From Bacillus sp. KH172YL63 (GTDB lineage Bacteria > Bacillota > Bacilli > Bacillales > Bacillaceae_B): DNA of 64,000 bases. The stretch spans positions 3,212,001 to 3,276,000 of the forward strand of contig NZ_AP022842.1 of NCBI RefSeq assembly GCF_011398925.1, in the 5' to 3' direction. Each line of letters starts with the position of its first letter. The first letter of the stretch is position 1. The translations under genes and the position numbers were made by a program. Positions 1 to 7,830 of the stretch are shown one piece after another. The notes below the pieces were generated by a model. It worked only from the letters and a program-made list of their open reading frames with translations. It was not told the origin of the DNA and made no database searches.

Positions 1-2
1 AG

Positions 3-650
3 CTTTCAATCATTTCTGCAAACATTGATGAAAAAATCAAGGAACTCACCCTTCCGAAAGGGGTATCCATCGATACAGGCGGAGCAGCCGCACAGCAGGC
101 TGACGACTTCAAAGATCTTGGAATGACGATGCTTGCGTCGATTCTGATCGTCTACCTGATCATGGTGCTCACATTCAAGACGTTGAAAGCGCCGCTTGCG
201 ATTCTGATCACGCTGCCGCTTGCCTCGATCGGAGCCGTCCTCGGTCTCCTCATCGCGAGGGTTCCGGCAGATGCGACCGCTCTGATTGGTGCATTGATGC
301 TGATCGGGATCGTCGTCACGAACGCGATCGTCCTGATCGACCGGGTCAAGCAGAATGAAGAAACGATGATCATCCGGGATTCCATCCTGGAAGCGTGCGG
401 CACCCGCCTCCGCCCTGTCGTCATGACCGCGATTGCGACCATCTGTGCCATGCTTCCCCTTCTCTTCGGCCACACCGAAGACGGAAGCCTCGTATCCAAA
501 TCGCTCGCAGTCGTCGTCATCGGCGGGCTTGCAGGGGCCACCGTGCTGACGCTCGTCGTCGTGCCTGTGTTCTATGAATTGCTTTATTACAGAAAATCAA
601 GAAAACAGCGTGCTGAAAGATTGAGTACGGATGAAAGAGCAGCACAATAA
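3..650 (+). CDS. swrC: RND efflux pump, C-terminal fragment (SwrC/YerP-like), cut by window edge
   Basis: Only the last 215 codons are inside the window; the frame is already open at base 3, so the start lies upstream. This is the C-terminal transmembrane bundle of an AcrB-type proton-driven exporter: five hydrophobic segments (codons about 42-62, 65-87, 94-115, 137-153, 167-190) with the highly conserved GIVVTNAIVLIDR signature of the family. In Bacillus the single such pump is SwrC/YerP (surfactin self-resistance, swarming); assignment to that member is inference. A bidirectional terminator follows immediately. Two decayed copies of a related 3' end lie at 21.6 and 24 kb. Confidence 0.85.
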   Translation, partial: LSIISANIDEKIKELTLPKGVSIDTGGAAAQQADDFKDLGMTMLASILIVYLIMVLTFKTLKAPLAILITLPLASIGAVLGLLIARVPADATALIGALMLIGIVVTNAIVLIDRVKQNEETMIIRDSILEACGTRLRPVVMTAIATICAMLPLLFGHTEDGSLVSKSLAVVVIGGLAGATVLTLVVVPVFYELLYYRKSRKQRAERLSTDERAAQ

Positions 651-658
651 CATCATAT

Positions 659-695
659 AAAAAATCCAGGCCGTCAAGTGAAGGCCTGGATTTTT
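659..695. terminator. Bidirectional rho-independent terminator
   Basis: AAAAATCCAGGCC and GGCCTGGATTTTT form a 13-bp stem around a 10-base loop, with A/T runs on both sides. It lies between the convergent RND pump gene and the lipoprotein gene and can serve both. Confidence 0.85.
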
Positions 696-699
696 GTAT

Positions 700-1125
700 T
701 TATTGGCCCAATGTGTCCAGTGCATCCAGCACTTCATTCTGGGCTTTTTCATTTTCAGTTACATAGAACACCAATACATTTTGTTTGCTATAAGCTCTAT
801 AATTCACCAAATCATGATTAGCTGTCATTTCTTCAAATTGTTTCATGCCCTCTTCCCTGTCAGAAGCCGAGGAAAACACATACACCGATACGAGATCCCC
901 GTCCAGTTCATACAACTCTGGCGTCACTCCGTTCAAGTCTTGAATAAAGACATTGTCCTCCTCCACATCCGAAGTTTCCTCAATATGAAGCCCATCTTCT
1001 GTCAGGGCGTCTGTCACCTGTTCCACCGTGATCTCGTCAGAATCCGGTGTATCTTTCACTTCCTCAGAGCTGCATGCACTAAGAAAAAAGACCACGAACC
1101 CCGTCAACAACAGCCTTCCTATCAT
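700..1125 (-). CDS. Small lipoprotein, unknown function
   Basis: Encodes about 141 residues with a type II signal peptide: hydrophobic MIGRLLLTGFVVFFLSAC with lipobox LSAC (lipidated Cys18), then an acidic linker (SSEEVKDTPDSDEIT). It should be membrane-anchored on the outer face. I chose ATG 1125, preceded by AGAGGAAG at a normal distance; an in-frame GTG at 1149 behind GAGGAA is a real alternative. It starts only 9-34 bases after the DUF4181 gene on the same strand and probably shares its transcript. I do not recognise the mature domain. Confidence 0.75.
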   Translation of the reverse strand: MIGRLLLTGFVVFFLSACSSEEVKDTPDSDEITVEQVTDALTEDGLHIEETSDVEEDNVFIQDLNGVTPELYELDGDLVSVYVFSSASDREEGMKQFEEMTANHDLVNYRAYSKQNVLVFYVTENEKAQNEVLDALDTLGQ

Positions 1126-1155
1126 CGTTCCGCTTCCTCTCTCTTTCACTGGATT

Positions 1156-1290
1156 TCCTCACACATACCAATAGTGGTAGCCGATAAAAACAGCCGCCAG
1201 CATGACCACCATCTCCATCAACGTCAACAGCGCTTCCTTTGGGTAGTCGCTCTGCTTCCATTCAAAAAATACCCTTACAACGTAGTCCGC
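1156..1290. repeat. Near-identical 3' gene ends (unit 1 of 2; unit 2 at about 1634-1768)
   Basis: The 3' ends of the two tandem DUF4181 genes, including the bases around the stop codon, match over roughly 130 bases with few differences. Sequence further into the genes is far less similar. The second unit sits about 478 bases downstream on the plus strand. Confidence 0.75.
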
Positions 1291-1554
1291 TGACAATAAA
1301 GTGATAAATCCAGTCCAGTATATAAAAAACATCTCTTTACTATAAATGACAGTAACCGCCAACGTCATAATCGTCATGCCATTCACTCGTCTCAACCACT
1401 TGTCAACATTCCTATGTGATTGATTAACATACGAATCTCTAAAGAAGTTCCACTTCTCATTTTTTAATCCTAACCACTTCCTTAATACAGGCTTTACGGC
1501 TCTCATCACAGCCAATACCAATAGAAGCGTCATCATATATTTCAACCAATACAT
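1159..1554 (-). CDS. DUF4181-type small membrane protein (copy 1)
   Basis: 131 residues. An N-terminal helix (MYWLKYMMTLLLVLAVMRAV), a basic stretch, two central hydrophobic segments and a C-terminal helix ending in FIGYHYWYV give a probable four-helix membrane protein. The layout resembles the Bacillus DUF4181 family, whose function is unknown. It is a paralogue of the next gene upstream (1638-2036): the last about 45 residues are nearly identical (EWKQSDYPKEALLTLMEMVV in both), while the N-terminal two thirds are clearly diverged. Co-directional with the lipoprotein gene. Confidence 0.75.
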   Translation of the reverse strand: MYWLKYMMTLLLVLAVMRAVKPVLRKWLGLKNEKWNFFRDSYVNQSHRNVDKWLRRVNGMTIMTLAVTVIYSKEMFFIYWTGFITLLSADYVVRVFFEWKQSDYPKEALLTLMEMVVMLAAVFIGYHYWYV

Positions 1555-1637
1555 CCATCCCTCTCCATCCTTAAAAAATCATAGACACCTCTGAAAAGAA
1601 GGATCTTTGCCCATCGGCATCAAATTTCAGCGTTCCC

Positions 1638-2036
1638 TCACACATACCAATAGGAATAACCGATAAAAACAGCCGCCAGCAGGACTACCATCTCCATCAA
1701 CGTCAACAGCGCTTCCTTTGGGTAGTCGCTCTGCTTCCATTCGAAAAACGCCCTTACAACGTAGTCCACTGCCAATAATGGGAGAAATACAATCAAAAAT
1801 AGATGGATCGTATCTCCCTTATCTATCGTAATGAACGTAAAAGTGATGAGCGTGATGCCATTCAGTCGCATCATCCACTTCTCAACTTTATGTTGGGATT
1901 CATTTAGGAGAGAATGAGAAACAATATTCTCCTTCTTCTTTTTAATCCCTAAAAATTTCCTTAGCATAATCTTTACGACTGACATAAAAGCCAATACCAA
2001 TAGAAGCATCACAGTAAATTTCAACCAGGTCATCAA
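1638..2036 (-). CDS. DUF4181-type small membrane protein (copy 2)
   Basis: 132 residues, same topology as the neighbouring paralogue: N-terminal helix, basic loop, two middle hydrophobic segments, C-terminal helix. It has about 50 percent identity in the N-terminal part, but the last about 45 residues are almost identical at both protein and DNA level. That pattern fits tandem duplication followed by gene conversion or selection on the C-terminus. The 83-base spacer to copy 1 holds no clear terminator, so the two and the lipoprotein may form one transcript. Confidence 0.75.
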   Translation of the reverse strand: MMTWLKFTVMLLLVLAFMSVVKIMLRKFLGIKKKKENIVSHSLLNESQHKVEKWMMRLNGITLITFTFITIDKGDTIHLFLIVFLPLLAVDYVVRAFFEWKQSDYPKEALLTLMEMVVLLAAVFIGYSYWYV

Positions 2037-2057
2037 TACACCACCATCCCTTAAAAA

Positions 2058-2090
2058 TCAAAGGAACCTCCTTACTAGAGGTTCCTTTTC
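2058..2090 (-). terminator. Terminator of the alpha/beta hydrolase gene
   Basis: An AAAGGAACCTC / GAGGTTCCTTTT stem of about 11 bp with a 7-base loop lies directly after the stop at 2094 on the minus strand. Confidence 0.7.
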
Positions 2091-2093
2091 CCA

Positions 2094-2936
2094 TCACACC
2101 ATATAAATCGATTCCCTCACCATCCCGCAGAACTTCTCTCTTTCCTCGATGTGCGGTGCATGGCTGCTGTTTTCAAAGATGTACAATGTGGAATTCGGTA
2201 CGAGGTGGAAGATTTCTTCGGAAAAGACAAATGGGCACTGAGAATCGTATTTGCCGCAGAATATCATGGTCGGTGTTTTGATTCTGGTCAGTTCTCTTCT
2301 AATATCATAAGTCGGCAGTTCAGAATATGAATAGTAATCCAATCGCTTCTGTACCACCTTGCCGCTGCTCGGTTTGGAAAAGTATTCATCGAATCTGTCC
2401 GGATGATTCAGAGATAGCTCGGTCCATTCCCGGGCAGCCTGCTGTCGTTCTATTTTCGGTGAATGTGGTGAAGATAAGATTGAGAAAATCTCTTTCATTC
2501 TTTTGTTAGCCGGATTTTTTTCACTATAAATACTGTTGCAGTCTTCCATATACCCCTTCGTCGCAGAAGCCCCGCCAACAATCAGCCGCTTCAACGAATC
2601 CGGATGATTCGCGGCATACACGAGTCCCAGCATCCCGCCTGTAGAGTGGCCGGCATAGTTCCAGTCAGCGAAACCGAGTGCCGTCCGGATTGCTTCAAGG
2701 TCATTGCTCGTTTCGCTCATGCTCATTTCATAGGCGTCTTTCACGCCGGTTGACTTTCCCGCTTCTTTTAAGTTGATGAGGTGAACGGTGAAGTCTTCCA
2801 CAAATCTGTCGGCAAAATAATAACCCCGTTCGTCAAACTCGCTATATAGATGGGTGACGCACAGCGGCTCCCCGCTGCCGGCTGTGAATATTTCAAAGTC
2901 TCCCCGTTCAGTGCTGATCAGTTTTTGTTTCCACAT
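2094..2936 (-). CDS. Alpha/beta hydrolase (S33-like)
   Basis: 280 residues from ATG 2936, chosen because GGGGGAAATTTC directly precedes it; the frame stays open upstream but without a ribosome site. The nucleophile elbow is GHSTGG with Ser98 in GHS, and the likely catalytic His is in NSSHAPHIEE near the C-terminus. Oxyanion-region and cap layout resemble proline iminopeptidase-like or other small-ester hydrolases. The substrate cannot be read from sequence. It is a single gene with its own terminator. Confidence 0.85.
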   Translation of the reverse strand: MWKQKLISTERGDFEIFTAGSGEPLCVTHLYSEFDERGYYFADRFVEDFTVHLINLKEAGKSTGVKDAYEMSMSETSNDLEAIRTALGFADWNYAGHSTGGMLGLVYAANHPDSLKRLIVGGASATKGYMEDCNSIYSEKNPANKRMKEIFSILSSPHSPKIERQQAAREWTELSLNHPDRFDEYFSKPSSGKVVQKRLDYYSYSELPTYDIRRELTRIKTPTMIFCGKYDSQCPFVFSEEIFHLVPNSTLYIFENSSHAPHIEEREKFCGMVRESIYMV

Positions 2937-3047
2937 GAAATTTCCCCCATTCTCTTTTTCTAAATAATAGATGATATAGTTGGATAAACCGTTAGCATTA
3001 TATAGACGGATACGGAAGTGTGAAAGTTTCGATTTTTTAATAATTAT

Positions 3048-3084
3048 TTTAAAAAAGAAAAGAACATCAGCTAATCTGATGTCC
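3048..3084 (-). terminator. Terminator of the 25-residue peptide gene
   Basis: On the minus strand ACATCAG-ATTAG-CTGATGT is followed by a TTCTTTTCTTTTTT tract. It begins about 10 bases after the stop codon of the small ORF at 3094-3171, which makes that ORF a complete transcription unit. Confidence 0.75.
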
Positions 3085-3093
3085 TTCAAGCAT

Positions 3094-3171
3094 TCACTTA
3101 CCCTTTTCACCAAGCAATGAAGTCACGACTGCACTCAATATCTCGCCTATGATTGAAAATATTGCTTCCAT
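3094..3171 (-). CDS. 25-residue amphipathic/hydrophobic peptide (PSM- or bacteriocin-like), newly called
   Basis: ATG at 3171 is preceded by GGAAGGAT at 5-6 bases; the stop is at 3094-3096 and a terminator follows. The product begins MEAIFSIIGEIL and ends VTSLLGEKGK: a hydrophobic helix with one Glu every turn or so and a short basic tail. Length, N-terminal Met-acid-hydrophobic pattern and Lys-containing end resemble phenol-soluble modulins, delta-haemolysin-type peptides and leaderless bacteriocins. No modification, transport or immunity gene is adjacent. Function is inferred only from composition; it could also be a type I toxin. Confidence 0.6.
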   Translation of the reverse strand: MEAIFSIIGEILSAVVTSLLGEKGK

Positions 3172-3188
3172 CGTGATCCTTCCTTCTG

Positions 3189-3515
3189 TTAGATTTCAAA
3201 AAAAGCATCTCTTTCCACTTTACATACTCTCAGTGCAAAGCGTTTATACCATTCTTTCTTCCCTCGCTGCTGTGCGACTTGATGGGCGGCGTGGTCTTTC
3301 CATTGCTGGATGGCCTCGGGGGATGTCCAGTAGGAAACGGTGATGCCGACTCCTTCGTCCCGGGCGCTTTCGATTCCGAGGAAGCCGTCCTGCAGGGATG
3401 CGAGTTCTACCATTTTGTCGGCCATTTTGCCGTAGTCTGTGTCGTCTTCGGTGCGCTCAGAGACAAAGATGACGGCGTAGTAGGGTGGTTGTGGGGTTTG
3501 GGCGATTGGGTTCAT
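3189..3515 (-). CDS. Antibiotic-biosynthesis-monooxygenase (ABM) fold protein
   Basis: 108 residues from ATG 3515, chosen for AAAGGAG eight bases upstream. It has the dimeric alpha/beta-barrel pattern: YYAVIFVSERTEDD, then MADKMVELASLQDGFLGIES (strand-helix-strand with the FLG turn) and VSYWTSPEAIQQWKDHAAH near the C-terminus. Bacillus members of this family are small haem- or quinone-related or uncharacterised monooxygenase-like proteins. No other domain is present. It is a monocistronic gene read towards the 25-residue peptide gene. Confidence 0.8.
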   Translation of the reverse strand: MNPIAQTPQPPYYAVIFVSERTEDDTDYGKMADKMVELASLQDGFLGIESARDEGVGITVSYWTSPEAIQQWKDHAAHQVAQQRGKKEWYKRFALRVCKVERDAFFEI

Positions 3516-3549
3516 GGTTTGGTGCTCCTTTTGTTTGAAGAACAAAGAT

Positions 3550-4053
3550 TTAATCTTTTACAATCGATGCGCCTTTATAACAGGTATATCCTCTAAATTG
3601 TTGAAGGAAAACCCTGAGGTTATCAAGTACTTCCTGTTCTTCTCCATAAATATTTTGATGTGCTAAATAATAGCCATCCGATAAAAAATGTATTTCCGAC
3701 TCGATTTCATCATCATTCGATGGCAGATACTTCAGTAACTGTTCCAGGCTTTTTATCACTCTGCCTGTATTTTCTTTGTCATGTAAATAGTCGTTCATTA
3801 ATCCCATTATGATTTTAGGAAGCAGTTCAGTATCGTATTCCCCTTTTATCTCGGACAATTTTCTCTCCACTGTACATATGTCGTCTTTTGAAGATAGTGA
3901 TAACATTATGATTTCATATGGCGGCTTATCCAATTGTTCGATTAAGGTGTCGGCCCAGATGATCACTTCCTGTATCGAAAAGAATCCGATCAACAACCCG
4001 AGTCTGTAGACTTCAGCATTTAATTTCATTCGGCTTTCAGTTTGGCTACTCAC
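3550..4053 (-). CDS. Hypothetical protein, helical
   Basis: 167 residues, GTG start overlapping the preceding stop as GTGA, so probably translationally coupled to the membrane protein gene upstream. Predicted mostly helical and acidic, with no signal peptide. A segment IGFFSIQEVIIWADTLIEQL is followed by charged helices. I do not recognise the family; the general look resembles small cytosolic immunity or DUF proteins found in Bacillus. A Met at residue 9 is an alternative start. Confidence 0.65.
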   Translation of the reverse strand: MSSQTESRMKLNAEVYRLGLLIGFFSIQEVIIWADTLIEQLDKPPYEIIMLSLSSKDDICTVERKLSEIKGEYDTELLPKIIMGLMNDYLHDKENTGRVIKSLEQLLKYLPSNDDEIESEIHFLSDGYYLAHQNIYGEEQEVLDNLRVFLQQFRGYTCYKGASIVKD

Positions 4054-4373
4054 GGCCCGGTCCCACAGCTAACCTCATACCCTTCATCATCCCCACCATT
4101 CGCATAGCATAAGGTCGCCGTGTCTCCGGTCGGGCTGTTGAAGTTGTACCAGTAGACGTTGTAGAGCTGGCCGTATGTTTCGTCTATGTAGTCGCTTTTT
4201 TGGATGAAGGCGGTGAAGCTTTGGTAGGGGTGGCCGTTTTTGTAGAGGGCTTCCCTTAGTGCGGACCTGGGTGAGTCGTGGTCGTGGATGACCGGTGCGA
4301 GCAGCGGCGGCAGTACGAGCAGGGCTGCTACTGTGATCAGGCTGGTGATGAGGACCTTTTTTCTTCTGGTCAT
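4050..4373 (-). CDS. Small membrane-anchored or secreted protein
   Basis: 107 residues from ATG 4373, selected because GAGGAGACAC precedes it. MTRRKKVLITSLITVAALLVLPPLLAP is a basic-hydrophobic N-terminus that acts as signal or anchor. The remaining 75 residues are extracytoplasmic and contain YNVYWYNFNSPTG and a Cys pair (residues near 92 and 103, ending CGTGP). It overlaps the next gene by 4 bases. Function unknown. Confidence 0.65.
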   Translation of the reverse strand: MTRRKKVLITSLITVAALLVLPPLLAPVIHDHDSPRSALREALYKNGHPYQSFTAFIQKSDYIDETYGQLYNVYWYNFNSPTGDTATLCYANGGDDEGYEVSCGTGP

Positions 4374-4521
4374 GTGTCTCCTCTTTTCCTTTTGCTCTTT
4401 CTTTATACCAATTATTCCAAAAATTGTTTGTTCCGGCAATGTTAATTTTTTATGCCGCATATTTATTGGAAAATAGAAGAGGATAGAGGGTAAGAGTAAT
4501 CAGGAAAGGCAGGATTGTGCA

Positions 4522-5523
4522 ATGAATAAGAATCCCCTCAGTTCGTCCGAAATTGGGTCGCTTTGGCTGACGTATCAGGAGAAAACACTCATTTTAAGGA
4601 TGTTGGAGTATTTCATCGAGAAGTCGGATGATCAGGAAGCGCGGAATATCCTCGGTGGGCTCTGGCAGGAGCTCGACAATTATGTGCTGTTGCTGGAGAA
4701 GATTTTTGAAAATGAAGGGGTTCCGATCCCTGTGGGCTTCAAGGAGGATGATGTGTTCCTTGATGCGCCTAAGTTGTATGATCATGGGTTTGATATTATG
4801 TTTGTCCGGGTGCTGAAAGAAGTGAGCATGGGCATGTACACGATGAGCATCAATATGGCTTACCGGTCAGATGTGATGACGCTGTTTGAAGGGCTCACGT
4901 CGGTTACGCAGAAGATCTATAAGTTAGCGACCCTCTATCTGTTGAAAAGGGGGATCCTGACGCTGCCGCCGAACGTGACGAGAGCGAAAGCGAATCAGTT
5001 CGTGAAGGAAAAGGATTATTTGAGCGGATTCCATCTTTTCAGTGAAGAAAGGCCGTTGAATGATATCGAGTTAGGGTATTTGCATCACGCGATTGAGGCG
5101 AATAATATCGGGTTCCAATTGATCACCGGGTTCGCTCAATGTGCAACCAATAAGGACGTCCAGAAATATTTTGTTAAAGGCCAGGAGCTTGCCAAGAAGC
5201 AAATCAAGCTGTTCGAATCGATCCTGCTTGAAAGTGATATTCAGTTTTCCGCTACGTCAGGGAGCACGGTGACGAATTCGCAAGTGCCGCCATTCAGTGA
5301 CAAGCTCATGATGTATTGCGTGTATCTACTGAACGGGTTCGGGATTGTCGGGAACAGCTTCGGCTCGATTTTCAGCTTACGGAACGATATTTCCATGAAA
5401 ACGGCGATGGTCACCTCGGATATCTTCACTTACGGCAAGGAAGGGGTCAAGCTGATGGTGAAGAACGGCTGGCTTGAGCAGCCTCCGCAGATGGTGGATA
5501 AGAATAAGTTGATTGGAAAATAA
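4522..5523 (+). CDS. DUF3231 protein (two ferritin-like four-helix repeats)
   Basis: 333 residues. Two homologous halves (about residues 1-165 and 170-330) each contain long helices rich in Gln, Leu and Lys typical of the DUF3231 family of Bacilli, related in fold to the ferritin-like spore coat CotF group. Motifs such as LTYQEKTLILRMLEYF and ELGYLHHAIEANN mark the starts of the repeats. The role is unknown; a spore-coat or stress connection is only suggested by family distribution. Monocistronic, with a strong terminator after it. Confidence 0.8.
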   Translation: MNKNPLSSSEIGSLWLTYQEKTLILRMLEYFIEKSDDQEARNILGGLWQELDNYVLLLEKIFENEGVPIPVGFKEDDVFLDAPKLYDHGFDIMFVRVLKEVSMGMYTMSINMAYRSDVMTLFEGLTSVTQKIYKLATLYLLKRGILTLPPNVTRAKANQFVKEKDYLSGFHLFSEERPLNDIELGYLHHAIEANNIGFQLITGFAQCATNKDVQKYFVKGQELAKKQIKLFESILLESDIQFSATSGSTVTNSQVPPFSDKLMMYCVYLLNGFGIVGNSFGSIFSLRNDISMKTAMVTSDIFTYGKEGVKLMVKNGWLEQPPQMVDKNKLIGK

Positions 5524-5524
5524 T

Positions 5525-5558
5525 GAAAAAAACACCTTCAAATCGAAGGTGTTTTTTT
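5525..5558. terminator. Bidirectional terminator
   Basis: AAAAAACACCTT, seven-base loop, AAGGTGTTTTTTT. It separates the convergent DUF3231 gene and the 210-residue hypothetical gene. Confidence 0.85.
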
Positions 5559-5567
5559 CTCCAATTC

Positions 5568-6200
5568 CTACGCTTCCCCAGCCCGAACAATCCCGATCCT
5601 GTCATTCGTAGTAGCAACCATTGCCGCTGTGTTAGTTAGAATAGGCGATCTGACAACTTGTTTTTCAGACGTACCATCCATCAACACATCATTATCAATC
5701 CTGATCGAGAATGCGGCGTCTGCATCTAATGTCTTCATCTCAAATCCTGGAATAATCATTAATTGAGGTCCAGGGATTGACCCCTCCAGGAATCGGGTAG
5801 CCCCACCGACGATCGTCCATTTACTGGTGACCCCTAAATCTGCAAAGACGCCCGTTCCACTTAGTGTATAGATCATTCCTCTTTCGGTTGGTTGGACAAT
5901 GGCGGTGTTAACCTCTCTTACTTCCAACGTGGCCACTCCACTATTTTTTAAAAGGTGAATTTTAAAATCTTCAAATTCAATAGAGGATGCTGATAGACAT
6001 CCACCTCTTTTTTTACAATCCATTGGATATCCAACAAAGTCATCCATCCCGACACGTACGATCCCCTGTACAGACTTCTTGTCAATCACGGAAAAGTAGT
6101 TTTCTTGATCGCTTATATTAAATTGATGATAGCCGGTAAAATCATTATTGTTAAATTCAAAATTAAAGTTAAGTTTAGGGTTGCATTTCTTTTTTCCCAT
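5568..6200 (-). CDS. Hypothetical protein, beta-rich
   Basis: 210 residues. ATG 6200 is preceded by AAAGGAGAGACAAGAG. The N-terminus is Asn- and Phe-rich (KLNFNFEFNNNDFTGYHQF), followed by a CKKRGGC pair and then an alternating hydrophobic, beta-sandwich-like C-terminal half (GVATLEVREVNTAIVQPTER). No signal peptide. I do not recognise the family; composition is compatible with a structural or spore-surface protein but nothing proves it. Confidence 0.6.
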   Translation of the reverse strand: MGKKKCNPKLNFNFEFNNNDFTGYHQFNISDQENYFSVIDKKSVQGIVRVGMDDFVGYPMDCKKRGGCLSASSIEFEDFKIHLLKNSGVATLEVREVNTAIVQPTERGMIYTLSGTGVFADLGVTSKWTIVGGATRFLEGSIPGPQLMIIPGFEMKTLDADAAFSIRIDNDVLMDGTSEKQVVRSPILTNTAAMVATTNDRIGIVRAGEA

Positions 6201-6383
6201 CTCTTGTCTCTCCTTTAGTCATAGAATGAGAAAGGTCCATGAAACAAAACCTTTCAACATATACTATGCAGATTGATAGAATCCGGATACTATCAATTCT
6301 GTTGGAGTAAATGAATAGACGCAATAGCGTGCCTTGCCGGAGTCACTGTTAGCGGGATTGGGCACCACTGTTGATGGTATAAA
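6201..6383. other. Intergenic stretch, no gene seen
   Basis: Promoter region of the 210-residue gene and 3' side of nrnA. No coding signal with a ribosome site is visible on either strand. Confidence 0.5.
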
Positions 6384-6406
6384 AAAAGCCGGCATCCGCC
6401 GGCTCT
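6384..6406 (-). terminator. nrnA terminator
   Basis: On the minus strand AGCCGGC-GGAT-GCCGGCT is followed by TTTTTT. Confidence 0.85.
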
Positions 6407-6411
6407 TTCAC

Positions 6412-7353
6412 TTATTGATGGTTTCTGCACACTTCCCGTAAATCTTTCATCACTTCTTCTTTTTCTTCCCAAGAATAGATCGACGCACCTGCTGCGAGCG
6501 GGTGGCCGCCGCCGTTGTATTTCTTGGCGATGGTGTTGATGACCGGGCCTTTCGAGCGGAGGCGGACCCTGATCTGGTCGTCTTCTTCGATGAAGAACAC
6601 CCACGCCTTCATGCCTTTGACGTCGCCGAGTGTGCTGACGAGGAGGGATGCTTCTGAAGGGACGACGCCGAACTGATCCAGTATGTCCTTCGTCATGACC
6701 ATCATGCCGCAGCCGTCGCTGTCGATTTCGAAGTTTTGCAGGACGTAGCCGTGAAGCTTCGTGACGGTGGCGTCGACTTCGTACATGCGGTTGAACAGCT
6801 CGTTCCGGTCGAAGTCGAAGCGGATCAGTTCGCCTGCGATATCAAAGGTTTTCTGGGTTGTGCTCGGATACAGGAATCTGCCTGTGTCTCCGACGATGCC
6901 TGCGAACAGGAGACGTGCCCCGCTGTCCGGAAGCGTCAAGCCTTTATCTTTTCCAAACTGATAGAATTCATAGATCATTTCACTGACGGAGCTTGCCGAC
7001 GTATCGATCCACAGATGATCGCCGTATGCATCCTCATTCGGGTGGTGGTCGATTTTCACGAGCTTGTCCCCGAGCTTGTAGCGGCTGTCGCAGATACGCT
7101 CTTCGTTCGCCGTATCGCAGACGATGATCAGTGCCCCTTCGAATACGTGATCTTCAATGTCATCCAGGCGGTTCAGGTAATGAAGCGTCTCTTCTTCTTT
7201 CCCGACGGCGTAAATATTCTTCTCAGGGAAGGAAGCTTTCAGCATTTCAACAAGTCCCCCCTGGGAGCCGTATGCGTCCGGATCCGGGCGGACGTGGCGG
7301 TGGACGATGATTGTTTCATATTGTTTGATAAGGTTCAGGATTTGTTCTTTCAT
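6412..7353 (-). CDS. nrnA: Bifunctional oligoribonuclease / pAp phosphatase NrnA
   Basis: 313 residues, the normal size. ATG 7353 has AAAGGAGATTCTT upstream; the longer frame has no ribosome site. DHH phosphoesterase: motif I HVRPDPDAYGS at residues 20-30, a CDTAN motif, the DHHP signature (KIDHHPNED) near residue 100, and the DHHA1 substrate-binding end GGGHPLAAGAS. It degrades 2-5 nt RNAs and 3'-phosphoadenosine 5'-phosphate with Mn2+. It is divergent from ytpI, the same neighbour as in Bacillus subtilis. Confidence 0.95.
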   Translation of the reverse strand: MKEQILNLIKQYETIIVHRHVRPDPDAYGSQGGLVEMLKASFPEKNIYAVGKEEETLHYLNRLDDIEDHVFEGALIIVCDTANEERICDSRYKLGDKLVKIDHHPNEDAYGDHLWIDTSASSVSEMIYEFYQFGKDKGLTLPDSGARLLFAGIVGDTGRFLYPSTTQKTFDIAGELIRFDFDRNELFNRMYEVDATVTKLHGYVLQNFEIDSDGCGMMVMTKDILDQFGVVPSEASLLVSTLGDVKGMKAWVFFIEEDDQIRVRLRSKGPVINTIAKKYNGGGHPLAAGASIYSWEEKEEVMKDLREVCRNHQ

Positions 7354-7446
7354 AAGAATCTCCTTTGTAATGGATTTATATTTGGCAATTTGGCCTGATA
7401 TCTGTAAAATAGTAGCGAGAGATGTCAACGATGGAGGACTAATATT

Positions 7447-7755
7447 ATGTATTTTCTCGCATTACTGATTGTCGTCACATTCACTTTTTATGTCTTTTAT
7501 AAAATCAGACAGGTAAGAACAAGGCGACCGATGGAAAAGAAATGGCTGTCAGCTAAAGCAAGCATCGCCCTTGGATTGTTCGTGGCGCTGTTTGGGATCA
7601 ACCAGCTGTTCTTATTCCCATCCAACCTGACTTACTTTATCGGCGGACTGTTCATCCTGATCGGACTCGGCAGCTGCTGGGCCGGATTTAAAATGTACAA
7701 GCATGTGCTTCCATTCGCCGAACGTGAAGCGAAGGAACTTGACGGCCAAAAATAA
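7447..7755 (+). CDS. ytpI: YtpI-like small membrane protein
   Basis: 102 residues, ATG preceded by GGAGG. Three hydrophobic helices: MYFLALLIVVTFTFYVFY, then ASIALGLFVALFGINQLFLF, then FIGGLFILIGLGSCWAGF, with a basic loop (RQVRTRRPMEKK) and a charged C-terminal tail. Size, topology and position between nrnA and ytoI match YtpI of Bacillus. Function unknown. Confidence 0.9.
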   Translation: MYFLALLIVVTFTFYVFYKIRQVRTRRPMEKKWLSAKASIALGLFVALFGINQLFLFPSNLTYFIGGLFILIGLGSCWAGFKMYKHVLPFAEREAKELDGQK

Positions 7756-7763
7756 GCTTTTTT

Positions 7764-7795
7764 GAAAGACCGGATGCCGATCCGGTCTTTTTTTA
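7764..7795 (+). terminator. ytpI terminator
   Basis: AAGACCGGAT-GCCG-ATCCGGTCTT followed by TTTTT: a perfect 10-bp stem. Confidence 0.9.
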
Positions 7796-7830
7796 TGGAT
7801 TTTGCTTCTCGGGAAGCACTCTCCGTCCGA

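Noticed and set aside
694..1293. 199-codon plus-strand frame
   Set aside because: Antisense to the lipoprotein and DUF4181 genes, no ribosome site, His/Phe-rich nonsense composition.
6736..7398. 220-codon plus-strand frame
   Set aside because: Antisense to nrnA; residues mirror the DHH gene codons.
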